Assembly (NCBI GenBank): GCA_964507185.1
Contig: CAZDOY010000011.1
Span: forward strand, 1-64,000
Direction of reading: 5' to 3'
DNA: 64,000 bases
DNA from: CAVRTJ01 sp964507185
GTDB taxonomy: Bacteria > Acidobacteriota > UBA4820 > DSQY01
Positions 45,106 to 52,392 of the stretch are shown one piece after another (position 1 is the first letter of the stretch; each line of letters opens with the position of its first letter). The notes beneath the pieces were generated by a model. It was not told the origin of the DNA. It saw nothing but the letters and a program-made list of their open reading frames with translations, and searched no databases. The translations under genes and the position numbers were made by a program.

Positions 45106-47070
45106 ATGCATCCAGTAGAAACCTGGCTCTTTTGGGCTTTCGTCATTGGTTCGCTGGCGCTGTTCGCCAACACGGCCCACCGTCGGATCGGCGCCCTCCT
45201 GGCGGGGGTTCCGGACAATCGCTTCGACAAACCCTGGGAGAGGCTGAAAGGCCTGTTTCTGTATGCATTCGTTCAAAAGCGCATGGTGAGAGACCGGTAC
45301 GCCGGCTTCTTCCACCTCATGATCTTCTGGGGCTTCGTCGTCCTGGCCCTCCGGTCGACCTCTCTCATCCTCGAGGGCCTCTTTCCGCACTTCCACTTGA
45401 CGGAGCTGCTCGGGCCGCTGGGCCTCGGGTACCAGACCACGAAGGACGTCTTCGAGATTCTGGTCATCGTCGGAGTGCTGCTGGCGTCCGCGCGACGCCT
45501 CTTTTTCCCTCCCGACCGCCTCGAGAACTCCTGGGACGCCTGGGCCACGCTGCACCTCATCGGGTGGCTCATGGTGACCGATCTCGTGGCCGACGGCGCC
45601 TTCATCGCGCTTCATAATCCGTCCTGGAAGGTCTGGTCGCCGGCAGGGCTCGCCATAGCGGGACTGCTCGGCGGCTTGTCCCACCCCGCGCTGCACGTTC
45701 TTTACAGAACCATGTGGTGGTGCCACCTGGCCATATTCTTCGGTTTCCTGAACTTCCTGCCGTACTCCAAGCACTTCCACGTCTTGACCGCTCTGTTCAA
45801 CGTGTACTTCAGGGAACTCGAACCCGCCAAGAACATCCAGCCCATGGATCTCGAGGCGGAGCACTTCGGCGTCAACCGGATCCAGGATTTCAGCTGGAAG
45901 CAGATGCTCGATTTCTACACCTGCACGGAATGCGGCCGATGCAAGGAGGTCTGCCCGACCACGCTGACGGACAAGCCCCTCAAGCCCAAGGACTACGGCA
46001 ACGACCTCCGGGATTACCTCTATGGGACGCCGCTGGCGCAGATGAAGCAGGACCTGGAAGTTCCGGAGGACCGTCCGCTTATCGGCGGCACGATCAGCGA
46101 GGACACGATCTGGGCCTGCACGACATGTGGCTACTGCGAGTGGGCCTGCCCTCTTCACATCACCTTCGTCGACAAGCTGGTGGGCATGCGCCGCAACCTG
46201 ACCCTCGAGGAGAGCAATTTCCCGCAGGAGGCGCAGATAGCTTTCAAGGGCATGGAGCGGCAGGGGAACCCCTGGAACCTCGCGCAGGCGGACCGAGCCA
46301 ACTGGGCGGAAGGGCTTGACGTGCCGCACGTTTCGGACAAGCAGGATGCGGAGTACCTCTTCTGGGTGGGGTGCGCGGGCGCCTACGACGCGGCCGGCCA
46401 GAAGGTATCCAAGTCCCTGGTTCAGCTCATGAACGCGGCGGGCGTCTCTTTCGCCACTCTGGGGACCGAGGAAACGTGCACGGGCGATTCGGCGAGACGG
46501 CTGGGCAACGAGTACCTCTTCCAGACCCTGGCCGAGACAAACATCGAGACGCTCAACGGCTACAAGGTTAGGAAGATCGTGACGAACTGCCCCCACTGCT
46601 TCAACACGCTGAAGAACGAGTACCCCGCCTTCGGCGGCCACTACGAGGTCGTGCACGGGACGGAGCTGGTCTCGCGCCTGATCGCAGAAGGGAAACTCAA
46701 GCTCACCCGGGAGGTGAAGGCCGACCTCACCTACCACGACCCCTGCTATCTGGGCCGCTACAACCACAAGGTGGAGGCGCCGCGCACCATCCTGAACGCC
46801 ATCCCCGGTGTGAACATAACCGAGATGGAACACCACGGCGAGGCGGCCATGTGCTGCGGCGCAGGCGGAGGCCGCATGTGGCTGGAAGAGAAGATCGGAA
46901 AGCGCATCAATCACGAACGGCTCGACCAGGCCCTTGAAACGGGCGCCAAGGGCGTCGCCGTGGCCTGCCCCTTCTGCAGCGTCATGCTGGGCAACGCCGC
47001 GGGCGAAACTGATCATGAATCGTTTGAGACGCACGATGTGCTGGAGCTGGCGGCCAAGTCACTGTCCTGA
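45106..47070 (+). CDS. Membrane-bound Fe-S oxidoreductase (HdrD/EtfD-like)
   Basis: The 654-residue protein has an N-terminal nitrate-reductase-gamma-like membrane domain with five to six helices (about 5-245), a pair of 4Fe-4S motifs CTECGRCKEVCP (near 271) and CTTCGYCEWACP (near 337), and two CCG domains (TNCPHCFNTLKNEYP and HDPCYLGRYN ... MCCGAGGGRMW). Such proteins pass electrons from a soluble donor, often electron-transfer flavoprotein from acyl-CoA oxidation, to membrane quinone. No etfAB gene is nearby, so the donor is inferred. It is monocistronic, with a promoter and terminator. Confidence 0.88.
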   Translation: MHPVETWLFWAFVIGSLALFANTAHRRIGALLAGVPDNRFDKPWERLKGLFLYAFVQKRMVRDRYAGFFHLMIFWGFVVLALRSTSLILEGLFPHFHLTELLGPLGLGYQTTKDVFEILVIVGVLLASARRLFFPPDRLENSWDAWATLHLIGWLMVTDLVADGAFIALHNPSWKVWSPAGLAIAGLLGGLSHPALHVLYRTMWWCHLAIFFGFLNFLPYSKHFHVLTALFNVYFRELEPAKNIQPMDLEAEHFGVNRIQDFSWKQMLDFYTCTECGRCKEVCPTTLTDKPLKPKDYGNDLRDYLYGTPLAQMKQDLEVPEDRPLIGGTISEDTIWACTTCGYCEWACPLHITFVDKLVGMRRNLTLEESNFPQEAQIAFKGMERQGNPWNLAQADRANWAEGLDVPHVSDKQDAEYLFWVGCAGAYDAAGQKVSKSLVQLMNAAGVSFATLGTEETCTGDSARRLGNEYLFQTLAETNIETLNGYKVRKIVTNCPHCFNTLKNEYPAFGGHYEVVHGTELVSRLIAEGKLKLTREVKADLTYHDPCYLGRYNHKVEAPRTILNAIPGVNITEMEHHGEAAMCCGAGGGRMWLEEKIGKRINHERLDQALETGAKGVAVACPFCSVMLGNAAGETDHESFETHDVLELAAKSLS

Positions 47071-47087
47071 TTCACGGTCTAACCAGT

Positions 47088-47124
47088 AAGACCCCGCTCC
47101 GCATGCGGCGCGGGGTCTTTTCTT
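47088..47124 (+). terminator. Rho-independent terminator of the Fe-S oxidoreductase gene
   Basis: A 10-bp perfect stem (47088-47097 with 47110-47119) with an inner self-paired loop is followed by TTTCTTT. It starts 18 bases after the gene and ends 12 bases before mobA. Confidence 0.88.
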
Positions 47125-47136
47125 TGACGGGGTGCC

Positions 47137-47745
47137 ATGAGTCCCTCCGCAAAAACCTTCATCGCCGGCGCCATCATCGCCGGTGGGCGTTCCAGCCGCA
47201 TGGGCGAGGACAAGCGCCTCCTGACCTTCGAAGACGAGACATTCCTGGAGCGCGCGGCAAAACTCCTTCACGGTGTCTGCAGCGAAGTGCTCTACGCGGC
47301 TCCGGACCCTCCACCCCTGCCGATCGAAGCGAGGCATGCCCCGGACCGCTTTCCGGGAATGGGCGTTCTGTCGGGCATCCACGCCGCCTTGTGCGAAGCC
47401 AGCACCGACAGAGTCCTCTGTATCGCCGTAGACACACCCCTGCTGACCGCCGAGTGGCTGGTTCTGATGGACAGACGCTGTCGGGAAACCGGCCTTCCCT
47501 GCATACCGCGGACTGGGCGGCGCCTGCACCCCCTGCCGGGGTGCTACCCGGCATCGGTCCGCCCCTATGTCGAGGCGGCTCTCAGGGAAGGGCGTTCCAC
47601 GGCCTACCGCCTGCTGGAAGCAATCGGCGCGGTCAGTATCGACGAGGACGAGGCGGACAGAAACGGCTGCAGCCCCGCGGCGCTCACCAACGTGAACACC
47701 CCGGAAGACTGGCGGGCCCTCCTGGAAGTAAGCAGGCGGCGATAG
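47137..47745 (+). CDS. mobA: Molybdenum cofactor guanylyltransferase MobA
   Basis: MobA attaches GMP to molybdopterin, giving the MGD cofactor of DMSO-reductase-family enzymes such as formate dehydrogenase and nitrate reductase. The 202-residue protein has the GTP-binding AGGRSSRMGEDKRLL near the N-terminus, AVDTPLL near residue 108, HPLPGCYPASVRPYVEAAL, and NVNTPEDW at the C-terminus. The start at ATG 47137 follows the terminator closely, so its promoter must lie in or before it. It is convergent with the malic enzyme gene (9 bases between). Confidence 0.92.
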   Translation: MSPSAKTFIAGAIIAGGRSSRMGEDKRLLTFEDETFLERAAKLLHGVCSEVLYAAPDPPPLPIEARHAPDRFPGMGVLSGIHAALCEASTDRVLCIAVDTPLLTAEWLVLMDRRCRETGLPCIPRTGRRLHPLPGCYPASVRPYVEAALREGRSTAYRLLEAIGAVSIDEDEADRNGCSPAALTNVNTPEDWRALLEVSRRR

Positions 47746-47754
47746 CGCGCGGCC

Positions 47755-49485
47755 CTACTCCATCAGTCCGCCCGGGCCGGGCCGATAGGAGTAGTAGTGT
47801 GGTTCCCACTGCGCCTTCCTTATGAGGGCCGAGAGCCTTTCGTCGTCGAGCAGGCGTCCGAACCCCGAGTCCCTGGCCTCCTTTGCGACGGCGAAGGCGA
47901 CTTGGAAGGCTACTTCCCGAATGTCGTTCATGGGCGGCAGCAGGAGGCCCTCCTCGCGCTGCGAAGCCGTGACCATTGAACTCAGGGCTTTGCTGGCGGC
48001 GAGAAACATGGCGTTGGTGATGCGGGGCGTCCGGCTGATGAGCGCACCCAGCCCGACGCCCGGAAAGATGTAGAGGTTGTTGCACTGGGATGTCTCCACG
48101 CGACGTCCCTTCCACTCGACGGGTTTGAATGGGCTGCCGCTGGCCATGAGGCCCCTGCCGTTCGTTGCGGCGGCAACTTGTTCGGGCGTGCATTCGGACT
48201 TGGCTGTAGGGTTCGAGAGCGGCATAACGACAGGCCTGTCGGTACTCTTGGCCATCTGTCCGAGGATCTCGTCGTTGAAGAGGCCACGTTTGGCGGTCAC
48301 GCCGATCATGACGGTAGGCTGTGCGTTACGGACCACGTCCATGAGCGTTATCCTGTCCGGGGACTCCAGGTTCCAGCCCTCGACGGCGGCACGGCGCTGT
48401 GCGAACGGACGCTGGGGCGGTTCAAGCTCCGGGGAGTCTTCCATGAGAAGGCCTGCAATATCCACCGCGAAGATGTGCTTCCGGGCCTCCTCGTCCGAGA
48501 GGCCCTCCTCCTTCAGTATGTCCAGTATCCGTCTTGCCGAACCGGTGCCCGCTTGGCCCATGCCGACGATGAGAAAGCGCTGATCTGCAAAGTGCTCGTT
48601 CTTTATCTGCATGGCGGTCATGAGAGCGGAGAGCGAAGTCGCGCCGGTTCCCTGGATGTCGTCGTTGAAGGACAAAATTCTGTCCCGGTAACGTTCGAGC
48701 AGCATGAACGCTTTGTTCTTGGAGAAGTCCTCCCACTGGAGAAGGGCGTTGGGGAGGTTTCTCTTGATGCCAAGGACGAACCGCTCTATGAAATCCTGGT
48801 ATGCCTGACCCTCCAGCCGCTCATGGCGACAACCGAGGTAGAGGGGGTCATTGAGAAGTTTCTCGTTGTTGGTGCCGACGTCGAGGCAGATGGGCAGGCA
48901 TCCTGTAGGGTGTAGTCCGCCGGCCGCGACGTACAGGCTCACTTTTCCCACTGGAATCGCCATACCGTCGGAACCCAAGTCTCCGAGGCCCAAAATGCGC
49001 TCGCCGTCCGTAACGACCGCGAGAAAGACCTCGGGGAGAGAAATACTCTTGAATATGTCGTCGATATTGGCAATGTTCTCCGGCGTAATGTAGATGCCGC
49101 GGTAGCGCCGGACGATGTGGCTCGCCATCAGGCACGCCTGTCCGACGGTTGGCGTGTAGACGATGGGAACCATCTCCGTGAGGTTGTCGCACAGAACCCT
49201 GTAGAAGAGGGTCTCGTTCCTGTCCAGCAGGCCCTGCAGGAAAATGTACCTTTCCAGGTCCGTGGGCTTGCGGCTGTAGTTTTCCATGACCCGGTCCGCC
49301 TGCAGCGCCAGGGTTCCAATGCCGGAGCGCAAGTGTCCGTCAAGCTTAAGAGACTTCCTCTCTCCCGTCGTGAAAGCGGACGCTTTGTTCAGCAGCGCGT
49401 TTGAAAGGAGGTGGCTGCCGCGGAGGCAGACCTCGTAGTACTCTTCGCCCGTAAGGGGATCAAATTTGATCGTAAAGGTCTTCAT
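47755..49485 (-). CDS. NAD(P)-dependent malic enzyme
   Basis: Oxidatively decarboxylates malate to pyruvate. The 576-residue protein is of the long type (as E. coli MaeA and eukaryotic malic enzymes), with VPIVYTPTVGQACLMASHI, LGLGDLGSDGMAIPVGK, FNDDIQGTGATSLSALM and the Rossmann motif VGMGQAGTGSARR near residue 310. MPLSNPTAKSECTPEQ and NNLYIFPGVGLGAL complete the pattern. Cofactor preference (NAD or NADP) is not certain. I chose ATG 49485 with AGGGAG upstream; a GTG at 49494 is the alternative. Confidence 0.94.
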   Translation of the reverse strand: MKTFTIKFDPLTGEEYYEVCLRGSHLLSNALLNKASAFTTGERKSLKLDGHLRSGIGTLALQADRVMENYSRKPTDLERYIFLQGLLDRNETLFYRVLCDNLTEMVPIVYTPTVGQACLMASHIVRRYRGIYITPENIANIDDIFKSISLPEVFLAVVTDGERILGLGDLGSDGMAIPVGKVSLYVAAGGLHPTGCLPICLDVGTNNEKLLNDPLYLGCRHERLEGQAYQDFIERFVLGIKRNLPNALLQWEDFSKNKAFMLLERYRDRILSFNDDIQGTGATSLSALMTAMQIKNEHFADQRFLIVGMGQAGTGSARRILDILKEEGLSDEEARKHIFAVDIAGLLMEDSPELEPPQRPFAQRRAAVEGWNLESPDRITLMDVVRNAQPTVMIGVTAKRGLFNDEILGQMAKSTDRPVVMPLSNPTAKSECTPEQVAAATNGRGLMASGSPFKPVEWKGRRVETSQCNNLYIFPGVGLGALISRTPRITNAMFLAASKALSSMVTASQREEGLLLPPMNDIREVAFQVAFAVAKEARDSGFGRLLDDERLSALIRKAQWEPHYYSYRPGPGGLME

Positions 49486-49615
49486 GGTCTTCACTTCTCC
49501 CTATCAGTGCAACCGGCAGCTGTGCGGTTCCGATCTGCCGTTCCGAGGGTCTTCCTGCTCCGGCCTGTGCTGTGCGGAAAAGCCAGCTTCCCAGGCCTCT
49601 CGAGCGCGGGAAACA

Positions 49616-49621
49616 ATTATA
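49616..49621 (-). promoter_or_regulatory. Candidate -10 element of the malic enzyme gene
   Basis: A perfect TATAAT on the minus strand, about 130 bases before the start codon, with no good -35. Confidence 0.4.
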
Positions 49622-49722
49622 CTCCCCCTATCCTAACAGGAAAGGAATACTGAAGAGAGCGGCTTGTTGAAGGGTGATCTGAGCCATGCTATGTTTTGTT
49701 TACGTCTTCACGGGTTGTTGAA

Positions 49723-50319
49723 ATGAAGCTGGAGCCCATCATCGGATTGGCCATGCTGGCCCTGGTCGCTACCTCCGGGCCGTGGTCCCGTGGCCGGGAC
49801 CGGGAGAAGAACGCCATGAAGGAAGATAAACCGAAGGTCGGCATGCCCGCCCCCGACTTCACCGCGCCCTCTACGGACGGAGGCACAGTCTCCCTGAGCG
49901 ATTTCAAGGGGAGGATCGTGGTCCTTTACTTCTACCCGAAGGACGACACGCCGGGATGCACGAAGGAGGCCTGCGCCTTCAGAGATGCCGAAAGCGAGAT
50001 GAAGAAACTCGGGGTCGTGGTGCTCGGCATCAGCAAGGACGACATGAAGTCCCACGAGAAGTTCGGGCAGAAATATAATTTGAACTTCCCGCTGCTCTCG
50101 GATCCCGAAGGGAAGATCATCGCCGCCTACGGCGCATGGAAAGAGAACAGCATCTTCGGCAGGACGGCGCTCGGGGTCAACAGGTCGACCTTCGTCATCG
50201 ATCGCGAGGGCATCGTGCGCAAGGTCTGGCGGAACGTGTCCGTCAAGGGTCACTCGAAAGCCGTCCTCGAGTTCATCGAGAAGAACCTCGTGAATGACCG
50301 CGAGGAGGGGGGTAAGTAA
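49723..50319 (+). CDS. bcp: Peroxiredoxin of the Bcp/PrxQ type
   Basis: A thiol peroxidase that reduces hydrogen peroxide and organic peroxides. The active site DDTPGCTKEACAFRD has the peroxidatic Cys and a resolving Cys five residues later, the PrxQ pattern. ALGVNRSTFVIDREG and the C-terminal EFIEKNL fit. From ATG 49723 the product is 198 residues with a hydrophobic N-terminus (IIGLAMLALVATSG) that may be a signal peptide. Starting at ATG 49816 (MKEDKPKVGMPAPDF), behind GGGAG, it would be a normal cytoplasmic protein. Which start is used is open. Confidence 0.9.
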   Translation: MKLEPIIGLAMLALVATSGPWSRGRDREKNAMKEDKPKVGMPAPDFTAPSTDGGTVSLSDFKGRIVVLYFYPKDDTPGCTKEACAFRDAESEMKKLGVVVLGISKDDMKSHEKFGQKYNLNFPLLSDPEGKIIAAYGAWKENSIFGRTALGVNRSTFVIDREGIVRKVWRNVSVKGHSKAVLEFIEKNLVNDREEGGK

Positions 50320-50735
50320 CCATTTGGGAGTTGGGATTGGGGATTTTGGATTCTAGAGACTGCAATGAAATGAGGATGGGTCTTTTCCCGAGGGCTAAGG
50401 GTTAAGGCCGAAGGGCTAAAGGGACAACGGCTTGGGGCGGGCCTTCGAAAGGCAGCCCCCAGCTTGGATCACTCGGACACCCCTTGATGCTTTCATTGCG
50501 AGGGCGCCGTCGAAGGGCATCTTCGACGCAATCTCTCTCTACGGTGCACCCTTGCACCCAGCCGCCGCAGTCCGCGGGGGGCTTTCGTTCCAGGTTGGAC
50601 GTTGAAGGTCGGGGACGACGTCGCGGCGGTGCCCTGCGGTCAGCGGTCGATTCCCGACGGCCCGTTCGACATTCGCGGGTCCTCGGTCTGCCGTTTCTCC
50701 CTTAGCCTTTTGCCTTTAGGCCTTAGCCCTTCCTA
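50320..50735. other. Gene-free island with short repeats
   Basis: No gene is recognised. It begins with T/G-rich words like those at 4.4 kb, then at 50392-50429 a GGGCTAAGGGTTAAGGCC-like segment, and ends at 50700-50732 with the same words on the opposite strand. A nested palindrome (50494-50535) lies in between. Confidence 0.6.
50494..50535. repeat. Nested palindrome of the CATTGCGAGG type
   Basis: Arms ATTGCG (50495-50500) and CGCAAT (50527-50532) enclose TCGAAG (50510-50515) and CTTCGA (50521-50526). The ends CATTGCGAGG and CGCAATCTC match a repetitive element well known from many bacterial genomes (CATTGCGAGG ... GCAATCTC). Confidence 0.65.
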
Positions 50736-51656
50736 TCATGCGCCGTCCGTTCGGAGCCAGTTTCCTTTCGGAGCCGAGTCGCCGTGGCGGGAAAGCGCGA
50801 TGACGACTCCGGCAAAGACCAAAACGGCCCCGATGTAGAAACGGAGACCGGGAATCTCCGCGAACAGTATGCCGGCGAGGATAATCGAGACCACGGGCTC
50901 GACGAGGATGGAGAGGTTGACGCGGTAGGTTTCCATGTGCCTGACGGCGTAGTTGAGAAGATTATGGCCAAGGGTCGAAGGGAACAGGGCAAGGAGGACG
51001 AACATGAGCCAGGTGCGCCCGTCGTATCCCGTGAAGCGATCACCCGCCACCAGTGCCGAAACGCCCAGTCCCCCGGCGGCTATCAGGTAGAGGACGAAGA
51101 GATACTGCGGCAGGGGAACGCGCTCCCTGACGTGGCGCCCGACGGTCAGGTACACAGCCGCGGCGATGGCCGCGACCAGTGCCAGCGCGTCTCCGTACAG
51201 GTTGTGATGGCCGCGGCTGAAGTCTCCGGAGACGATGATGGCCACGCCCCCCATCGCGAGAACGATGGCGGCGATGCCCTTGCGCGGAACCGGTTCGTGC
51301 AGGAAAAGATAACCAAGAACGCCGCCCCATACGGGCTGGGTGGAGATAAGGAGCAGCGACGAAGCGATGGTCGTGTATTTGACGGAGGCGATCCACGTTC
51401 CGAAGTGCAGGGCCAGGATCAGCCCGGTCCCGACGGTGTAGGGCAGGAGGCGGAACTGCTCCCGCCAGTCGATGGGCTGCTTCTTGAGCCTGGCGATCAC
51501 CAGCGGCGCCAGGATGATGGCCGCCATGAGCTTCCGCCAGAATGCGATGGTCAAGGCCGGTGCCGCCGCGTATCTGACCAGGATAGCGGGAAAAGAGATG
51601 CAGAAGAGCCCCAGGGCCAGGACCCACCGGACCCGGCGCTCGTGGTCTTCGCTCAT
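50736..51656 (-). CDS. EamA-family (DMT superfamily) transporter
   Basis: The 306-residue inner-membrane protein has ten predicted helices in two EamA repeats (about 15-140 and 155-290), with SLLLISTQPVWGGVLGYLFL in the first and SILVEPVVSIILAGILFAEI in the second. The family exports metabolites or amino acids; the substrate is unknown. ATG 51656 overlaps the stop of the upstream zinc-ribbon gene (ATGA), which decides the start over longer frames. Confidence 0.9.
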   Translation of the reverse strand: MSEDHERRVRWVLALGLFCISFPAILVRYAAAPALTIAFWRKLMAAIILAPLVIARLKKQPIDWREQFRLLPYTVGTGLILALHFGTWIASVKYTTIASSLLLISTQPVWGGVLGYLFLHEPVPRKGIAAIVLAMGGVAIIVSGDFSRGHHNLYGDALALVAAIAAAVYLTVGRHVRERVPLPQYLFVLYLIAAGGLGVSALVAGDRFTGYDGRTWLMFVLLALFPSTLGHNLLNYAVRHMETYRVNLSILVEPVVSIILAGILFAEIPGLRFYIGAVLVFAGVVIALSRHGDSAPKGNWLRTDGA

Positions 51657-51892
51657 TCTGGCGCGCTGCCGTCCACGGGCGCCGCGGCTCTGTCCTCGCA
51701 TTGCTTGCAGACGGCCTCACGTCCCCCGAACACGGCGGGATTAGATGCCATCGTCCGGCAGTCGGGACAGCACAGGCGCCCGCATCGGGAGCATATGCCG
51801 TGGAGATCCGGATCGAAGGGCTCGGTGCACAGATCGCATCGCCAGGGCTGGATGTTGCCCTGCAGGGTCTTCTTATCGCTTCTCAGTGGCAT
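51653..51892 (-). CDS. Small zinc-ribbon protein
   Basis: A 79-residue protein with clustered Cys: CDLCTEPF, then CSRCGRLCCPDC and CKQC, enough for two zinc sites. I do not recognise a named family. Evidence that it is real: the stop overlaps the EamA start by four bases (ATGA), and the start overlaps the upstream secreted protein gene by 20 bases, so the three genes look translationally coupled. It may bind nucleic acid or protein; function unknown. Confidence 0.7.
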   Translation of the reverse strand: MPLRSDKKTLQGNIQPWRCDLCTEPFDPDLHGICSRCGRLCCPDCRTMASNPAVFGGREAVCKQCEDRAAAPVDGSAPE

Positions 51893-52373
51893 GTTCTAGC
51901 GCTCTGGATTCGCGTTGGATGGTGAAGGGGACGGATTCGGGACGTTTCCCGTGCCTTCCGATCCGCACCTCGTGTGGGGAGGCCCTGTGGCCGTCTATGA
52001 TGAGATCGAAGGTCACCGCCCGGGCCGAAGGACTGAGCTTGAAGTCGACACCGTCCATCCCGCCGTGCGCGACGGCGTCGAAGCGGATTGTCCGGTGGTT
52101 TATTTTCTTGATGAAGTCCTTTCTGTCCTTCGACACGGCCCTGACGTGTTCGAAGGCTCCGTCGCACCTGATCGTGCCCGAAAAGACATGTCTTTTCTTC
52201 CTGGTGGTCCATCGGACGTGCCAGCCGTCCGAATCGTTCCAAATGAAATACCCCCTGGACTGCCCGGCGGTGAAAGCCGGTCTGCCCCGCCAGTAGTGTT
52301 CCTGGTTCGCGAGGGCGAGCGTGGACAGAATGAATGCGGCCACCAGGAGAACAAGAGTGGTTTTCGTCTTCAT
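51873..52373 (-). CDS. Uncharacterised secreted protein
   Basis: The 166-residue protein has a signal peptide (MKTKTTLVLLVAAFILSTLA, likely cut after ALA) and a mature domain rich in beta structure (GYFIWNDSDGWHVRWTT, FSGTIRCDGAFEHV, FDLIIDGHRASPHEVRIG). I do not recognise the family. The start at ATG 52373 follows GGAGG at six bases. It lies 19 bases after slt on the same strand, so it should be exported and may share a role at the cell envelope. Confidence 0.75.
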   Translation of the reverse strand: MKTKTTLVLLVAAFILSTLALANQEHYWRGRPAFTAGQSRGYFIWNDSDGWHVRWTTRKKRHVFSGTIRCDGAFEHVRAVSKDRKDFIKKINHRTIRFDAVAHGGMDGVDFKLSPSARAVTFDLIIDGHRASPHEVRIGRHGKRPESVPFTIQRESRALEHATEKR

Positions 52374-52392
52374 CAACAACCTCCGCTGTTCC

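Noticed and set aside
45058..47034. Long minus-strand frame opposite the Fe-S oxidoreductase
   Set aside because: An antisense shadow caused by GC-rich codon use; the plus strand encodes a clear Fe-S protein.
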